From Rebecca billardiae RCC1528 (taxonomy: Eukaryota; Haptophyta), in contig OZ251250.1 of assembly GCA_965240325.2 (NCBI GenBank), positions 186,001-250,000 on the forward strand: DNA of 64,000 nt, written 5' to 3'. Positions 40,654-51,890 of the stretch are shown piece after piece (within the stretch, counting starts at the first letter, position 1; each line of letters begins with the position of its first letter). The position numbers were made by a program, and so were the translations under genes. The notes below the pieces were generated by a model. It did not search any database. It had not been told where the DNA came from and saw only the letters and a program-made list of their open reading frames with translations.

Positions 40654-42138
40654 TCATTGCGCGACCGAGAGCCAGTGGCCCGGCCGCTGCATGCGCGGCA
40701 GCTGCGCGATGCGCGTCGGCATGCCGAGCTGCTCGGTTTGAGCGGCCGCGCTCACGCCGTGGCCGAGGGCGCCCGACTGCACGCCGCACGAGTGCACGAC
40801 GCCGTCCGCCGTCACGAACAGCGTGTGCGCGTCGCCGAGCGAGCACGCCACCACGCGCTCGTGCGCGAAGCCGTGCGTGCGCTCCGGTGCGAGCACCTCG
40901 CCCGCCGGCTGCCCCAGGCCCAGCACGCCGCACCCGTTGTACCCGAACGTGTGCACGCGGCCGTCCGCGCCCACCACCGCGCTGCCGTAATAGGAGCCTG
41001 CGCTGGCGCGCACGGCGCGCACGCCCGCCAGCGCCTCGATGCGCTTGGGCACGAGCTGCGTCGCCTCGTCGTCGTGGCCAAGGCAGCCCCGGCACCCGCC
41101 ACCGAACGAGTGCACGCCGCCCGCCGCGTCGACCACCAGGTTGTGGAAGACGCCCGCGCTCACGTGCACGGCGCGCACGCCCGCGAGCGCCGTGATGCGC
41201 CTGGGCGCGTGCTGATGCTGCTCGTCGCCGTGGCCGAGGCGGCCCTCCGTGCCGTCGCCGCACGAGAAGACCGCGCCGCTCACCGAGAGGAAGAGCGAGT
41301 GCACGCAGCCCGCCGACGTCCCGCCGATCGGCACGCCGTCCAGCGCCTCGATGCGGCGCGGCTCCCACCGCTCCTCCGTGTCGCCGTGGCCGAGCTGGCC
41401 TTCGTTGTTGTCGCCCCAGCTGTACGCCGTGCCCGCCGCGCTGAGCGCGACGCTGTGGTAGGCGCCCGCGGCGATGTGGACAATGACCTGCCCGCCCAGC
41501 GCTTCGAGCGGTGCGAACGATCGCCGTGTCTCCGTGTCACCGAGCCCCAGCTGGCCGCGGTGGCTGTGGCCGCAGACAAACACAGCACCGCTGCCGCTCA
41601 GCGCGAGCAGGTGCTGCCAGCCCGCGGCGACGGCGCACACGCGCACGCTGGCGAGCGAGAGGACTCGCGTGGGCACGAGCACGGCGAGCAGCTCGGGGTG
41701 CCCCAGGGCGTCGGCCGGCACGAACCGGCCCGTCCGTCCCCCCGCGTTGTCGTATTCGGTCACCTCGCCGCACGTGTGCAGACCGCCGTCCGCGTCCACA
41801 AAGGCGCTCATCGAGCCCTTACCGAGACCGCCGCTCTCCACGACGTGCGCATGCTCGCGTGCGAGCTCGAGCACGCGCTCCCGCGCGAGCAGCTTCTCCG
41901 TCCACGAGCACACGTCCGGAGGCAGCTCGGCCGGCAGGACGCGCAAATGGCCCCTGGCCCGCGCGCGCTCGCGCAGCGCAAACTCGACGGCCGAGCGGGT
42001 TCCGGGCGCGCCGCGGAAGAGGCGCGATGTTGCGTTGGCACTGGCGAGGTCTTGCGTTCGTGGCAAGCACGTCGTGATGCGTTCGATCACTTCGGGCGGC
42101 AGATCGCCAAGCGAGAGGCGTGGCGCCGCCGATGTCAT
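40654..42138 (-). CDS. F-box/RCC1-repeat protein, copy 2
   Basis: Intronless, 494 aa from the ATG at 42138 (MTSAAPRLSLGDLPPEV). It has the same architecture as copy 1: N-terminal F-box-like helix pair, then seven RCC1 repeats ending at HWLSVAQ and a stop codon. The two coding regions align without indels at an offset of exactly 4,000 bp from about 36660/40660 to 38090/42090. The differences are substitutions, clustered around the second and third repeats (VFVCGHSHRG against VYVCGHSHHG) and the linker before the propeller. Homology ends abruptly just outside the coding region at both ends, so the duplication was about 1.45 kb. Confidence 0.85.
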   Translation of the reverse strand: MTSAAPRLSLGDLPPEVIERITTCLPRTQDLASANATSRLFRGAPGTRSAVEFALRERARARGHLRVLPAELPPDVCSWTEKLLARERVLELAREHAHVVESGGLGKGSMSAFVDADGGLHTCGEVTEYDNAGGRTGRFVPADALGHPELLAVLVPTRVLSLASVRVCAVAAGWQHLLALSGSGAVFVCGHSHRGQLGLGDTETRRSFAPLEALGGQVIVHIAAGAYHSVALSAAGTAYSWGDNNEGQLGHGDTEERWEPRRIEALDGVPIGGTSAGCVHSLFLSVSGAVFSCGDGTEGRLGHGDEQHQHAPRRITALAGVRAVHVSAGVFHNLVVDAAGGVHSFGGGCRGCLGHDDEATQLVPKRIEALAGVRAVRASAGSYYGSAVVGADGRVHTFGYNGCGVLGLGQPAGEVLAPERTHGFAHERVVACSLGDAHTLFVTADGVVHSCGVQSGALGHGVSAAAQTEQLGMPTRIAQLPRMQRPGHWLSVAQ

Positions 42139-43257
42139 GTCTGCTGGTGTTGAGTTCAGAGCTTGGTGCGTGTGAGGCCGCTGCTCGACGGGCGGCTGCC
42201 CAGGGGCGGGTGGGCGCGATGCGTTGCCCAAATATGCGTCGATTCGTGAAGCGCAATGAATGTTTTCGCGCGTCGTATGAGCTGCGCAAATCATGCCGAT
42301 TCGACCTGCGCTTGCCGCCCAATCGTGTGGAGCGGAGAGGTTCCCCAAAACGTCTTGTTCGTACTGACCTATGCAGATATTTGTGAGGTCGAGATTCAGG
42401 TGCGTGCGAGATGCATACGAGATGATGTTCTGGTGGCTTCGGGCTCCCCAATTTGACGAACAGCGAAGAATGGTTTCGTAAATATGACGTTCGGACTTTG
42501 GTGCGATTCACGAGCTTCCTCCCCGCTCCCCCAACTCCGTGGTCGTACCAGTCATTATTCGTGCGCTTGCCAGGCACTTTCCATATGAAGACCTATTGCT
42601 CAGAGCCAACTCCCTAGCATCCGCGATGCGTCGATGGATATTGGCGATATAAAACGGAGCACGGACCGTCTTTAAGCTGCGATAATCATCACCGTTGCCG
42701 CCCGCATATTGGCCATTAGAAAGCTGCGGTTCGATCGACGCACCCATTTAGTAGTTTAGAACCGTTCGCGACATGGAACGGAGGGCAGCTCATGAACGTC
42801 CTTTTAAAGCTTCGCCAATCAACCGGTGCAGCCCATATACGGGCGGTTGAGAAGTTCGGTCCCATCATACAGACCGTTCACATCCTGGACCGATTTAAAT
42901 CATCAGGCTTGTCGGGAATGTCGCAGAACGCGAGCAAAAGTAGGGGTAACCATTAGCGACCCTGTCCGAACGTGAGCAAAAGTACTACGGGTAACAAATT
43001 GGGAAGAAATATAATAAGAGTAAAGAGTTAGGTGTTGACCGTGGTCCGGTGGATGTCCGGATCGAACCCGAACCGACGGGGCGGCCGACGCGACGCGCGC
43101 GAAAAGGCCCAGGCGCGCTTTGTGGCACGCCTTCCGGTTCTCGCCCCGTCGCGCCCCGGCGCCCCGCACGCGTGAGCGCTACGCGCCGGCCGTGCGCTTG
43201 CTCCGGCAAGGCCAGCGCAACGGCGCACCCAGGCGCACCGGGCACGTTTCGGACGCC
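42139..43257. other. Intergenic region between RCC1 copy 2 and the potassium channel
   Basis: Lower-GC sequence with no recognisable gene. GAGCAAAAGTA followed by GGGTAAC occurs twice (about 42931-42950 and 42974-42993). The last 200 bp rise in GC and probably hold the channel promoter and 5' UTR. Confidence 0.5.
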
Positions 43258-46200
43258 ATGACCGACGCCTTGCTGCTCGCACACGCCGGTGCTCCCACCG
43301 GCGATGGCGCTGTGGCCGCGAGCTGCGCGCCGAGCGCCGCACCCGTCGCGCCGGCCGCGGGCGGCGGCGGCATGGCCAACCACCTGACCCCGCGCATGGC
43401 GAGCAGGCTGCGCGCGCTGCGCACGCGCAACCCCGAGGCCCCGCCCCATGGCCAGCCCAACGAGCCCGGCGGCGGCGCACGCAGGGACGCGTCGGAGCAC
43501 GCGGGCGCTCGCAAAGCGCCGCCGTTCCGCGCGCCGCCGCCGCCGACGGCGCGCGACGACGAGAACATCTTCGCGCAGAACATCGTGGACGACGAGGCGG
43601 CCGAGGCGCGCGGCTCGGACGCCCGCCAGCCCATCGAGGAGCGCGACGGGCTCAAGACGGCGTACCGCGTCGCGCGCGGCCTCTCGCGCGGCCTCTCACT
43701 TGGTGGCCTCTGCGCCGCCATCATTGTGAGTAATTTCTTGGCGTTCCGGGGCACGGACGCGCCGGTGGCGGCGGGGCTGGTGCTCGGCGTGCTCGGCTGG
43801 GTGCTCATGCTCCTCGTGCCGCTGCTCTTCGACCGCGAGCTGCGCAAGAAGCTCACCGGCTCCAAGCCCACCGACGCGATGCGCGAGCAGCTGCAGTCGA
43901 GCGCCTCGCGCGAGTCACCCGGCGGCGGTCGCGCGGCCGACGGCGCCCGCGGCGGCGGCGGCGGCGCGGAGGAGGGCGAGGAGTCGCTGCGCTGGGGGTG
44001 CGCGGCCTCGACGCCGCGGGGCGCGCCGAAGGGCGGCGTGCTGCGCCAGAAGCTCGTCACGCTGCGCGACGCCGTCGGCGGCGCGTCCGGCGGCGCGGCG
44101 GGCGACTCACGCGCGCGCGGCGCGCGGCCGGCCAAGCCGCCGCCGATGATGGCGCGCTGCCCGCCCGCGCACGGCCGCTCGAGCGCGACGCTGCGCACGT
44201 GGGGCGCGGCGGCGACGGGCACGGCGCGGCGGCAGGGCCCGGCGGCGCGCGCGCTCGGCCTCCTCCGCGAGCTCCGCGATGCGCGCCGGGGCGGCGGCGA
44301 GGCGCGCGCCGTGCGCTCGACGCTCGTGGAGGCGCGCGCGTGCGCTCGCGACGAGCTCCGCGCGCTGATGCGCGCGCTCTTCCGGGCGTACGACTCGCCG
44401 TCGTACTGGGTGTCGCGCACGGGGCGCTCGGTGGTGTGGTCGCTCGCGTACATCTGGTCCTCGTACTACCTCGTCGAGCGTGACCCCGCCACCGGCTACT
44501 GGGATTTTACCCACGTGCCGCGCCGCTTCCACCTCGCGGTTCAGATCTCGATCTGGGCGACCTCGTGCGATTACGTGTTCGAGGTGTTCGCGGCGGGCGG
44601 GTGGCAGTTCGTGCTCTCGTTCGGCTCGCTCGCGCTGCTCGTGCAGCAGCCCCTCTTCTTCGTGCTCATCGGCTGGCGCGAACACTTTGGCGCCGCCAGC
44701 GCCGACGAGCCGCACGGCGGCGGCGGCGGCGGCGGCGGCGACGGCAGGTTTGATTCTCTCGGGAACGTCGGGTCTCACTTTTCGGACGAGGTCGCCGTGC
44801 ACACCGACGGCCGGGCGGAGTTCTTCCTGCTGCAGTACGGCTGGCTGCGCTTCGTCGAGCTGTACCTGGTGAACACCACGACCCTCTCCAAGGCGCGCGT
44901 CACCTCCGTCCGCATCCAGGCCGTCTCGCTCGCCATTGGCATCCTTTGCATCCTGCTCACGATGGCGGGCTCGATCCACTCGTTCGAGGCGCCAAGCAGT
45001 TTGGCGCCGGCCTTCTCGTCGTTCGACCACTTCTTCTACTTCTCGCTCGTGACGATCACGACGGTGGGCTACGGTACGCGCGTGCGCGCGCGCGCGCGCG
45101 GGCTCGCCGCGGCTCGGTGCGCGGCGCCGGCACCCCGCGCGCGCGCGCGCACGCGGAGGGGAGGGCGGCAGGCTGCCTTGCGAATCGGCCCGCGCGCCCT
45201 CCGGGCGCTCAGCTCAGGCCGCGGCCGTCGCGCGCGGCGCGCCGCCGGCCCGCAGGCGACTTCTACCCGACGCACTTCCTGAGCCGCACGGCCGCGATGG
45301 CCGGCATCGTGATGGCGGTCACCTGGGTGCCCGTCCAGCTCCGGCGGCTGCAGGCGGCGCTGGCCCAGCAGCGCATGCAGCTGGGCGCGCCGCCGGAGCG
45401 CTCCGAGCCCTTTGTCCTGCTGTGCGGCCACATCTCCCGGACTCAGCTGCGCGTCTTCTTCCGGCAGGTGGCGGCGCACAAGGTGGCGTTCCCGTCGCGC
45501 TTCGTCGTGCTCTCCACCGCGCCGCTCTCCGAGCTCGACGTGCACAACACGCTCTCCCGCGACGAGCAGCGCCACACCTACCTCGAGCAGACGGATCTCC
45601 TGCAATCTCGCGCGCTCGGCACGGACTCGCACCGGCTCGCGCTGCGCAACGCGTGGGCGGTGTACGTGTTCAACTGCGGGGAGCAGCGCGCCGACGGCGG
45701 CGGCGGCGGCGGCGGCGCGCGCGCGCAGCCCGCGGACGACGACGGCGACCAGCAGACCACGATCCGCGTACTCACTTTACTCACGTTCGTGCGCCCGCGC
45801 CGGGTGTGCGTGCAGCTGCAGTCGCTGCACAACGCGGCGATGCTGCGCACGCTCGGCGTGCAGAACCTGCTCTGCCTCTCCGAGATGAAGATGCGCTGGC
45901 TCGGCAAGTCGGTCACCGACTGCCCGGGCGTGATCACCCTGCTCGCCAACCTCCTGCACACGGACCACGAGCTCAGGCGCGCGCACGAGCGCTCCGAAGG
46001 TGTCTCGGAGTTCCAGCGCGAGTACCTGGAGGGCGCGGCGTGCGAGCTGTTCGTGCACAGGCTGCCGGCGTGGGCGGTGGGCAAGGCGGCGCACCGGCTG
46101 TACGACGTGATGGCGCGCGTCGATGGGCTCATCCTCCTCGGCATCAAGGTGTCGCGCGCGCGCGCGCGCGAGGCGCGGCGGCGCCTGGTCGCGCGCGCCG

Positions 46201-48931
46201 GGGCGGGCCGCGCGCGAGCTCGGGCGTGCGCACGCGGCGCGCGGCGTTGCCACCGCCCACTCGCCGGCGCCCTCGCCGCAAGCCCCGCCCCGCGCATACC
46301 GCCGCCCACCCGCCCGCCCACCGCGCGCCCCACTGACCCTTGCCCCACACCCAACCCCTCCGTATCCGGCCGCCATGCTGATGGCACGATCAGCATGGCG
46401 ACCTCATGCAGATCTGGCGCGGCGACTTTGAGGTGAGCGCGGAGCACGCGGGCGTGTGGATCGGGCGCGACTTTGAGCAGGTGCGCGCCTTCTGCGAGCG
46501 CTCGCAGCCGCCGCCCTCGCTGCTCACGCTCGCGGCCGAGCGAACGGCCGCACGCAAGGCGGGCGGCGGCGCGGGCGCCGCCGATGGCGCGCCGCACGGA
46601 CAGCACGCTCGCTCGTCGATCCAGATCACGTCGCACATCCAGTGCGCGCTGGGCGCGGGGATGGGCACGTGCGCGGGCCCACGCGGCCGCCCGTCCGGCG
46701 GCGCCCGGGCGCTGCTGCTCGCCAGCGGCGCGCACGGCGCACGCGCGGGCGCAGGCGCGACGGCCGCCGCCGCTCACGGCGGCGCGGCGGGCGCGCGCGA
46801 GGCCGACGAGGGCGCGGCCGCGCGCGGCCGGCCGTGGAGCCTCGGCGCGGCGCACGGCTGCTCGGCGCGCGGCGTGGTCCCCCCGCCGGCCCAAACCCGG
46901 CTCTCCATCGACGCGGCGCACGCGAGCGCGCGGCCGGACGACTCACGCACCTCGGCGCGCGGCGGCGGCGCCGGCGCGGCGGACGTGGCAGAGGCCCTGG
47001 CGAGCTCGGCGCCGGCGTCCGAGGGCCCGCCCGCCGCCGTGCGGCGGCAGCCGACGATTGGGACGAGCATCGCGCTCGGGCTCGGCCTCGGCGACGCCTC
47101 CGCCGGCCGGCGCCACGCCAAGCGCGGCAGCACGCCCGGCGGCGGCACGACGGCGGCGGCGGCGGCGGCGAGCCGTTGGCTGCGCAGCTTGAGCTGTGAT
47201 GAGCGAGGTAGTGGCGGCGGCGCCGGCCGGCCGCGCGCCGCGCCGGAGCGCCAGCCGCCGCCGAGCAGCGCGGCTGCCGAGGGCGGCGGCGCGCCGCGCG
47301 CGCCCTCGCCGCCCGCCGAGCCGCGCACGCTGCCGCACGAGGCGCGGCGCGGCGTGCGCATCGTGCTCTGCGGCTGGCCGAGAAACGTCGAGAAGCTTCT
47401 CGAGATCTCGGCGCGATCTCCCGACGTGAAGTTCGTCATCTTCGCGCCGGTGCAGCCAGAGCACGCGTCGCTCTCCGCGCTGCGGCCGTTCCAGGACAAG
47501 TTCGTGTTTGTGCGCGGGCGGCCGCTCGACCGCGAGGAGCTCAAGCCGCTCATTCTCAAGCCCGGGCTGCACTCAGTGATCGTCTTCAACGAACAGCTCA
47601 CGGCCGCGGCGCCACTCGCGTCGCCCTTAGACGTGGTCGTGTGCGCGGCGAACGTCGAGTCAATGCTCCCGCCCGGGCAGGGCCGCGTGCAGGTGCTCGT
47701 CTCGCTGAGCTCGTCGGCGGACATGCGCTTCGTCGACCGCACGTCGTGGTGGCCCTCGAGCGAGGACCCCACCTACGGGTGCGCGCGCGCGCGCTCGGGC
47801 GCGCGCGCCGCGCCGCGCCCTCGCCACGATCAACCGACCGGCCGCCTGCGCGCCGCGCGACGCCGCCGGCGCAGGCACGTCTCGTCGCCCACGTTCGCGT
47901 CGGGCACGGTGATCGCCGACGAGATGCTGTACCCGCTGATGATGGGGTGGTACAAGCACGGGCTGATCGAGTTCTGCAACAAGCTGACCGACTCGGTGCT
48001 CGACCCGACGGAGGTGCGGCTCGTGCCCGCGCCGAGCGCCAAGCAGTTTGGCGCCGGCGTGGCGCGGCCGCGCAGCTACGGCGAGCTTGTGCCGCCGATG
48101 ATGGCGGCGGGCATGCTGCCGATCGCGCTGTACCGGCGGCGCGTGGGCAGGTCGGCCAAGTACATGCAGCCGTACGTGCTGACGAACCCCGCGCACGGCA
48201 CGCAGCTGCGCTCGTCCGACCGCGTGTACGTGCTCATGCGGAACAACGCGAATTCGGTCTATTCGAATCATTCTTCCGCTGCTGCTGCCTCGGGGCGGGC
48301 GGGCGCCGCGCCTTGCCCGAGTGACGACTGTGCCGCCGGTCGGCGCAACTACAACTACGCGGCGTCGGTGAAGCGGCTCGAGCGCGCGGCGCGCACGATC
48401 CAGCGGCACTACCGGATGGCCGCCGAGGCGGCGTGGGAGGCGCAGTACTGGGGCGCGCGCGCCGTCGAGGCGCGCGCGGCCGAGCACGCGCGCGAGCGCG
48501 CGCGCGCGCGCTCGTCTGCGCCGCCGCGCGCGCTCGCGCGCCACGGCAGCGCCGAGCTCGCGCGCAAGCTGGGGATGCGCCTGCCGTCGGTGGGCGCGGT
48601 GGAGGTGGAATACGGTGGCGAGCGCGCGAGCGGCAGCCGGCGCGCCTCGGCGGGCGCGTCCGCCCTCGCCGCCGCCGAGCACGCGGCGCGGCGTCGCAGC
48701 TCGGCCGCACCCGCCGCACCCGCCGCCGCCGCCGCCGCGCCACGCCCTCGGCCGCAGCCCGGGAGCCTCCCGTGGGCGGAGCCGATGGGCGAGGAGCAGC
48801 CTGGCGCAGAGGTCGATGGGAGCCCGCCGTCGGACACCGTGCGCCCCTTCGGCCCCGACGACGGTGCGCACGCGCCGGCAGGCTGCCAGTCGCGACTGGC
48901 GTCAGCGGTGGCCGCCATCGTGGACATCTGA
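43258..48931 (+). CDS. BK/Slo-type potassium channel with tandem RCK domains and an IQ motif
   Basis: Exons 43258-45073, 45256-46148, 46394-47778 and 47875-48931 join in phase to give 1,716 aa. A disordered N-terminus of about 140 aa precedes helix S0/S1 (LGGLCAAIIVSNFLAF). S2-S6 follow in exon 1, including an S4-like GWLRFVELYLVNTTTLSKAR and the pore FFYFSLVTITTVGYG|DFYPTH; the filter TVGYGD is completed by splicing. RCK1 starts PFVLLCGHISRTQLRVFFRQ and RCK2 starts VRIVLCGWPRNVEKLLE, separated by about 280 low-complexity residues. RCK2 ends near PTFASGTVIADEMLY. The Asp-rich calcium bowl of animal BK is reduced to SSEDP. An IQ motif (ARTIQRHYRM, about 1538) suggests calmodulin binding. In animals these channels are gated by voltage and calcium. 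Exon 3 joins exon 4 over a 96-nt stop-free in-frame intron. Confidence 0.85.
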
Positions 48932-49090
48932 TGCGATTGTCCCGCCTTCTCAGGCGACGAGCCGGACCGGAAGGTCTGAAAACACTAAAACAGCGCCGAG
49001 CCGTCCGAAAGGGTGAGTTCCGAGCACTTTCGCTTTCGACAGCGCGCGGCCCAACACGCAAACACCCGTCCACGCCCCTCCGCCGCGACG

Positions 49091-50317
49091 ATGACTGCCG
49101 CCTCGGCGAAGAAGGCCGCCGTCTGGTGCTTCTGCGCGGCGACCTGCCTCGGCGTGCTGAGCGTGGGCGTCCTCATCAGCTCCAACATCATCCCCGCCGC
49201 CATGCGCTGCGTCGACTCGTGCAACTCGGACGGGCTGGCGTGCGTCGGCGCGCTCGCATGCGCATGCGAGTGCGACGGCGGTCCCGCGAACGCGTCGCAG
49301 CCGGCAGTCTCGCTCGGGCTGGGCGAGGAGGAGTGCTCGGGGCTGAAGGAGGCCCTGACCGAGCACTACAAGGCAACCATGTTCGACGCGCTCCACGACC
49401 ACTTCCACCACGGCCACCACAGCCACCACGACCACGGCCCAGACCAGAATCACCACCGCCACCAAGACCACACGGCGGAGCAGGCGGGCGAGAGGCACTG
49501 GCGCACGGACGGGCGCCACGGCGAGGCTGACGACGACCACCACCGCGGCTGGGGCGGCGAGGGCGACGACGCCGACGAGGACCGCCGCCGTCGTCTCGCC
49601 GCGCACGAGCCCGGCGACGGCGGCGACAACGACCCGCGTGCGCACCGCGGCTGGAGCGGCAGCGACGGCTCGTCCCACGAGCCGTGGCGCTTGTGGGCCG
49701 ACGCGGAGCACGACGGCGACGACCACGGCTGGGAGCAGCGCGCTCGGCTCGCGCGCGCGCGGCTGCAGGCTGCGACGGCGCGCGCGCAGGGCGTCTGCGC
49801 GCTGCAGCTGAGCGCCGACCCTACCGCGATGGCGGCATGCCCCGACTTCCGCGCAGCGGGCGCGGCGGCCACGCAGCAGCCGTCGGGCCAAGCCCGCTTC
49901 GAGCGCGCGCGCGCGCGCGCGCCCGGCTTCGACGCCTGCGCCGCGCAGCACGCCGAGTGCCTGGCCACGGTGCCGGCCACGTGCGTGGACAAGCGCGCCG
50001 CCGGCGCGGCCGCGGCGCTCGCGGCGCTCGGCGCGCTCTGCGCCAGCCTCGGCGTGGTCATGCTGCTCGCGTCCTGCTGGGCTGGGCGCGCGCGCGGCGT
50101 GGCGCGCGCGCGCGCGTACGCGCGCGCGCTGCGCGAGGCGCACCGTGCCGAGCAAGCATGCTGCTCAGTGGCGGCCGGTCGGGCGGCGCGCTGCGACCGC
50201 GCCGCGTCGGTGGCGCCGTGGCACCGCATGGCCCAGGAGGCTGACGAGGAGATCCCTGTCGCCAAGGCCGTCCCCGCGTACCCCGGCTGCGAGAAGCCCG
50301 TCACCACGGGCTGGTGA
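49091..50317 (+). CDS. Two-TM protein with a His-rich extracytoplasmic region
   Basis: Intronless, 408 aa from the ATG at 49091. An N-terminal helix (AVWCFCAATCLGVLSVGVLI) can serve as signal anchor and a second helix near 300-325 (AALAALGALCASLGVVMLLA) is followed by a basic tail. Between them is a Cys-containing segment (RCVDSCNSDGLACVGALACA, CEC), a His cluster (HDHFHHGHHSHHDHG and more) and an Asp/His/Gly/Trp-rich stretch. His clusters of this type bind Zn, Ni, Cu or Co in transporters and chaperones, so metal binding or buffering is plausible. I do not recognise the family. It lies downstream of the channel gene on the same strand, 159 bp away. Confidence 0.65.
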   Translation: MTAASAKKAAVWCFCAATCLGVLSVGVLISSNIIPAAMRCVDSCNSDGLACVGALACACECDGGPANASQPAVSLGLGEEECSGLKEALTEHYKATMFDALHDHFHHGHHSHHDHGPDQNHHRHQDHTAEQAGERHWRTDGRHGEADDDHHRGWGGEGDDADEDRRRRLAAHEPGDGGDNDPRAHRGWSGSDGSSHEPWRLWADAEHDGDDHGWEQRARLARARLQAATARAQGVCALQLSADPTAMAACPDFRAAGAAATQQPSGQARFERARARAPGFDACAAQHAECLATVPATCVDKRAAGAAAALAALGALCASLGVVMLLASCWAGRARGVARARAYARALREAHRAEQACCSVAAGRAARCDRAASVAPWHRMAQEADEEIPVAKAVPAYPGCEKPVTTGW

Positions 50318-50799
50318 CGGGGCCTTCGCCGAGTGACGCATACGAGGCGCCGGTCGCAGAGTCAGAAGCATCCGACAGGCGCTACTTACACTCAGCACTC
50401 ATCTGACATCAGTGATGATGACGACGACTCTTCTTCGGAGCTGCCTGCCACATACTGATGCTGATAATAGACAGTTTAATAGTACGCCGGCTTAGTGCCG
50501 CTGCAGCGGTCCGAGCAGGCCGCGTGCGGTTCGGTTTGTCATCACTACGTCGTGGCGGCTGCGGAGGTGCTGCTGCCTGCTGTTCTGACGACGCTGCTGA
50601 GGACTATATGACGACTCCGACTGATGACGCGAATGACGATCATCACAGTGCACTACAGTCTCGTCGACGTCGTCGCCCGGGCCAAGCCGCACGCGCAGCA
50701 AGGCCAAGGGCTTCTTTGCTTGCCCTTGGTTTTATCGAATGACGATGACGCCATGATGAAAATGAAAATCGCCGCGCCATCGACGACCGCGATCGAACG
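50318..50799. other. Intergenic sequence upstream of SmD2
   Basis: No coding region recognised. The interval is rich in GATGA/CATCA-type trinucleotides (50410-50440, 50620-50650) and falls in GC, as expected of a promoter or UTR region. Confidence 0.5.
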
Positions 50800-51351
50800 A
50801 TGGCGTACGTGGCCGAGCCCCTCGGCGCAAGCGCTGGCGTCGCCCCCGCGTGGCCGGCGCCCATCTCACCGGGCGGCGTCACCCCTTCCGCACCGCGTGC
50901 GCGTGCGCAGGTACCATCAGAGTCGCGCGTCGACAGCGAACAAGGAGGTCAAGGTGCGCGTCGCGTGCCGCGCGCGCGCGCTCGCGCCGACGCACGGCGT
51001 CGGCCACGCGCGCTCACGCGCGCCCGCCGCGACCGCGCGCCTCGCGCCGCGCAGGAACGAAACGAGGAGGAGGAGTTCGCGACGGGCCCGTTGTCCGTGC
51101 TCACGCAGTCCGTCAAGAACAACACGCAGGTCCTCATCAACTGCCGCAACAACAAGAAGCTGCTTGGCCGTGTGCGCGCGTTCGATCGGCACTGCAACAT
51201 GGTGCTCGAGAACGTGAAAGAAATGTGGACGGAGATGCCGAAGGCGGGGAAGGGGAAGAAGGCGGCGAAGCCGGTGAACCGCGACCGCTTCATCCCCAAG
51301 ATGTTCCTGCGCGGCGACTCGGTCATCATCGTGCTGAGGAACCCAAAGTGA
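50800..51351 (+). CDS. Small nuclear ribonucleoprotein Sm D2
   Basis: The best model has exons 50800-50804, 50911-50953 and 51055-51351, giving 114 aa, close to the 118 aa of human SmD2. The last exon encodes [59 protein letters not shown] and [15 protein letters not shown], covering Sm1 and Sm2 motifs with near-identity to animal SmD2. SmD2 is one of seven proteins of the ring that binds U1, U2, U4 and U5 snRNA. The first coding exon is only ATGGC, followed by a strong donor GTACGT; phase and acceptor (GTGCGCAG|GTACC) fit, and the N-terminus becomes [16 protein letters not shown]. The last exon is certain; the first two are inferred. Confidence 0.85.
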   Translation: MAYVAEPLGASAGVAPAWPAPISPGGVTPSAPRARAQVPSESRVDSEQGGQGARRVPRARARADARRRPRALTRARRDRAPRAAQERNEEEEFATGPLSVLTQSVKNNTQVLINCRNNKKLLGRVRAFDRHCNMVLENVKEMWTEMPKAGKGKKAAKPVNRDRFIPKMFLRGDSVIIVLRNPK

Positions 51352-51890
51352 TGCGAGGCGGGCGGCGCGGCGGCGCGGCGGGTCGGGCGGCGCGGCGCGG
51401 CCGCCGATGGCCGAGGGCGCGTGAGACGGCGCGCCGGCCAGCTGGGTTGCTGGCACGTCCATGGCGGCACGGGCGCTGGGGGCGTCCCGGTCGGCGCACG
51501 CGTCGTGCGTGGGGCCCTGTGCACGGTGGCGGACGAGAGTCTCGGGTGCGCTGACTGACTACAGGCCCGGATGGCCCCGATGGCCATCACACGGCCGCAG
51601 CGGCGCGGTACCAGGCTCTTGAGCGTTGAACTTCATATCATCATCGTCATCATCAATGCGCTGTAGCCGGGGATAGACAGTAGTCAGTAGTGCGGATGGC
51701 ACTGGCTGCACACCGCGCTGCGGCCGACGGGTGTGCGGCCGCCGAGCCGGCCGAGCCCGGGCTCTGCAAAGGGCCCGATGGATGAGGCTGCCCGCTGCTC
51801 ACCACCTTAGTCCGGTGCTTGGCGATCGGACGACGGACGGCGGCCGGGCGCTCGGGCGCCCACGAGAAGCGAAGGCGCCCGCCCCGAAGC
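51352..51890. other. Intergenic region between SmD2 and the HECT ligase gene
   Basis: GC-rich at both ends with a CATCATCATCGTCATCATC run near 51635. No coding region recognised. It must hold the SmD2 3' UTR and the HECT promoter. Confidence 0.5.

Noticed and set aside
50624-51217. Alternative SmD2 start at the upstream ATG cluster around 50624-50760
   Set aside because: It would give a long N-terminus unlike any SmD2; the tiny-exon model fits length, splice signals and phase better.
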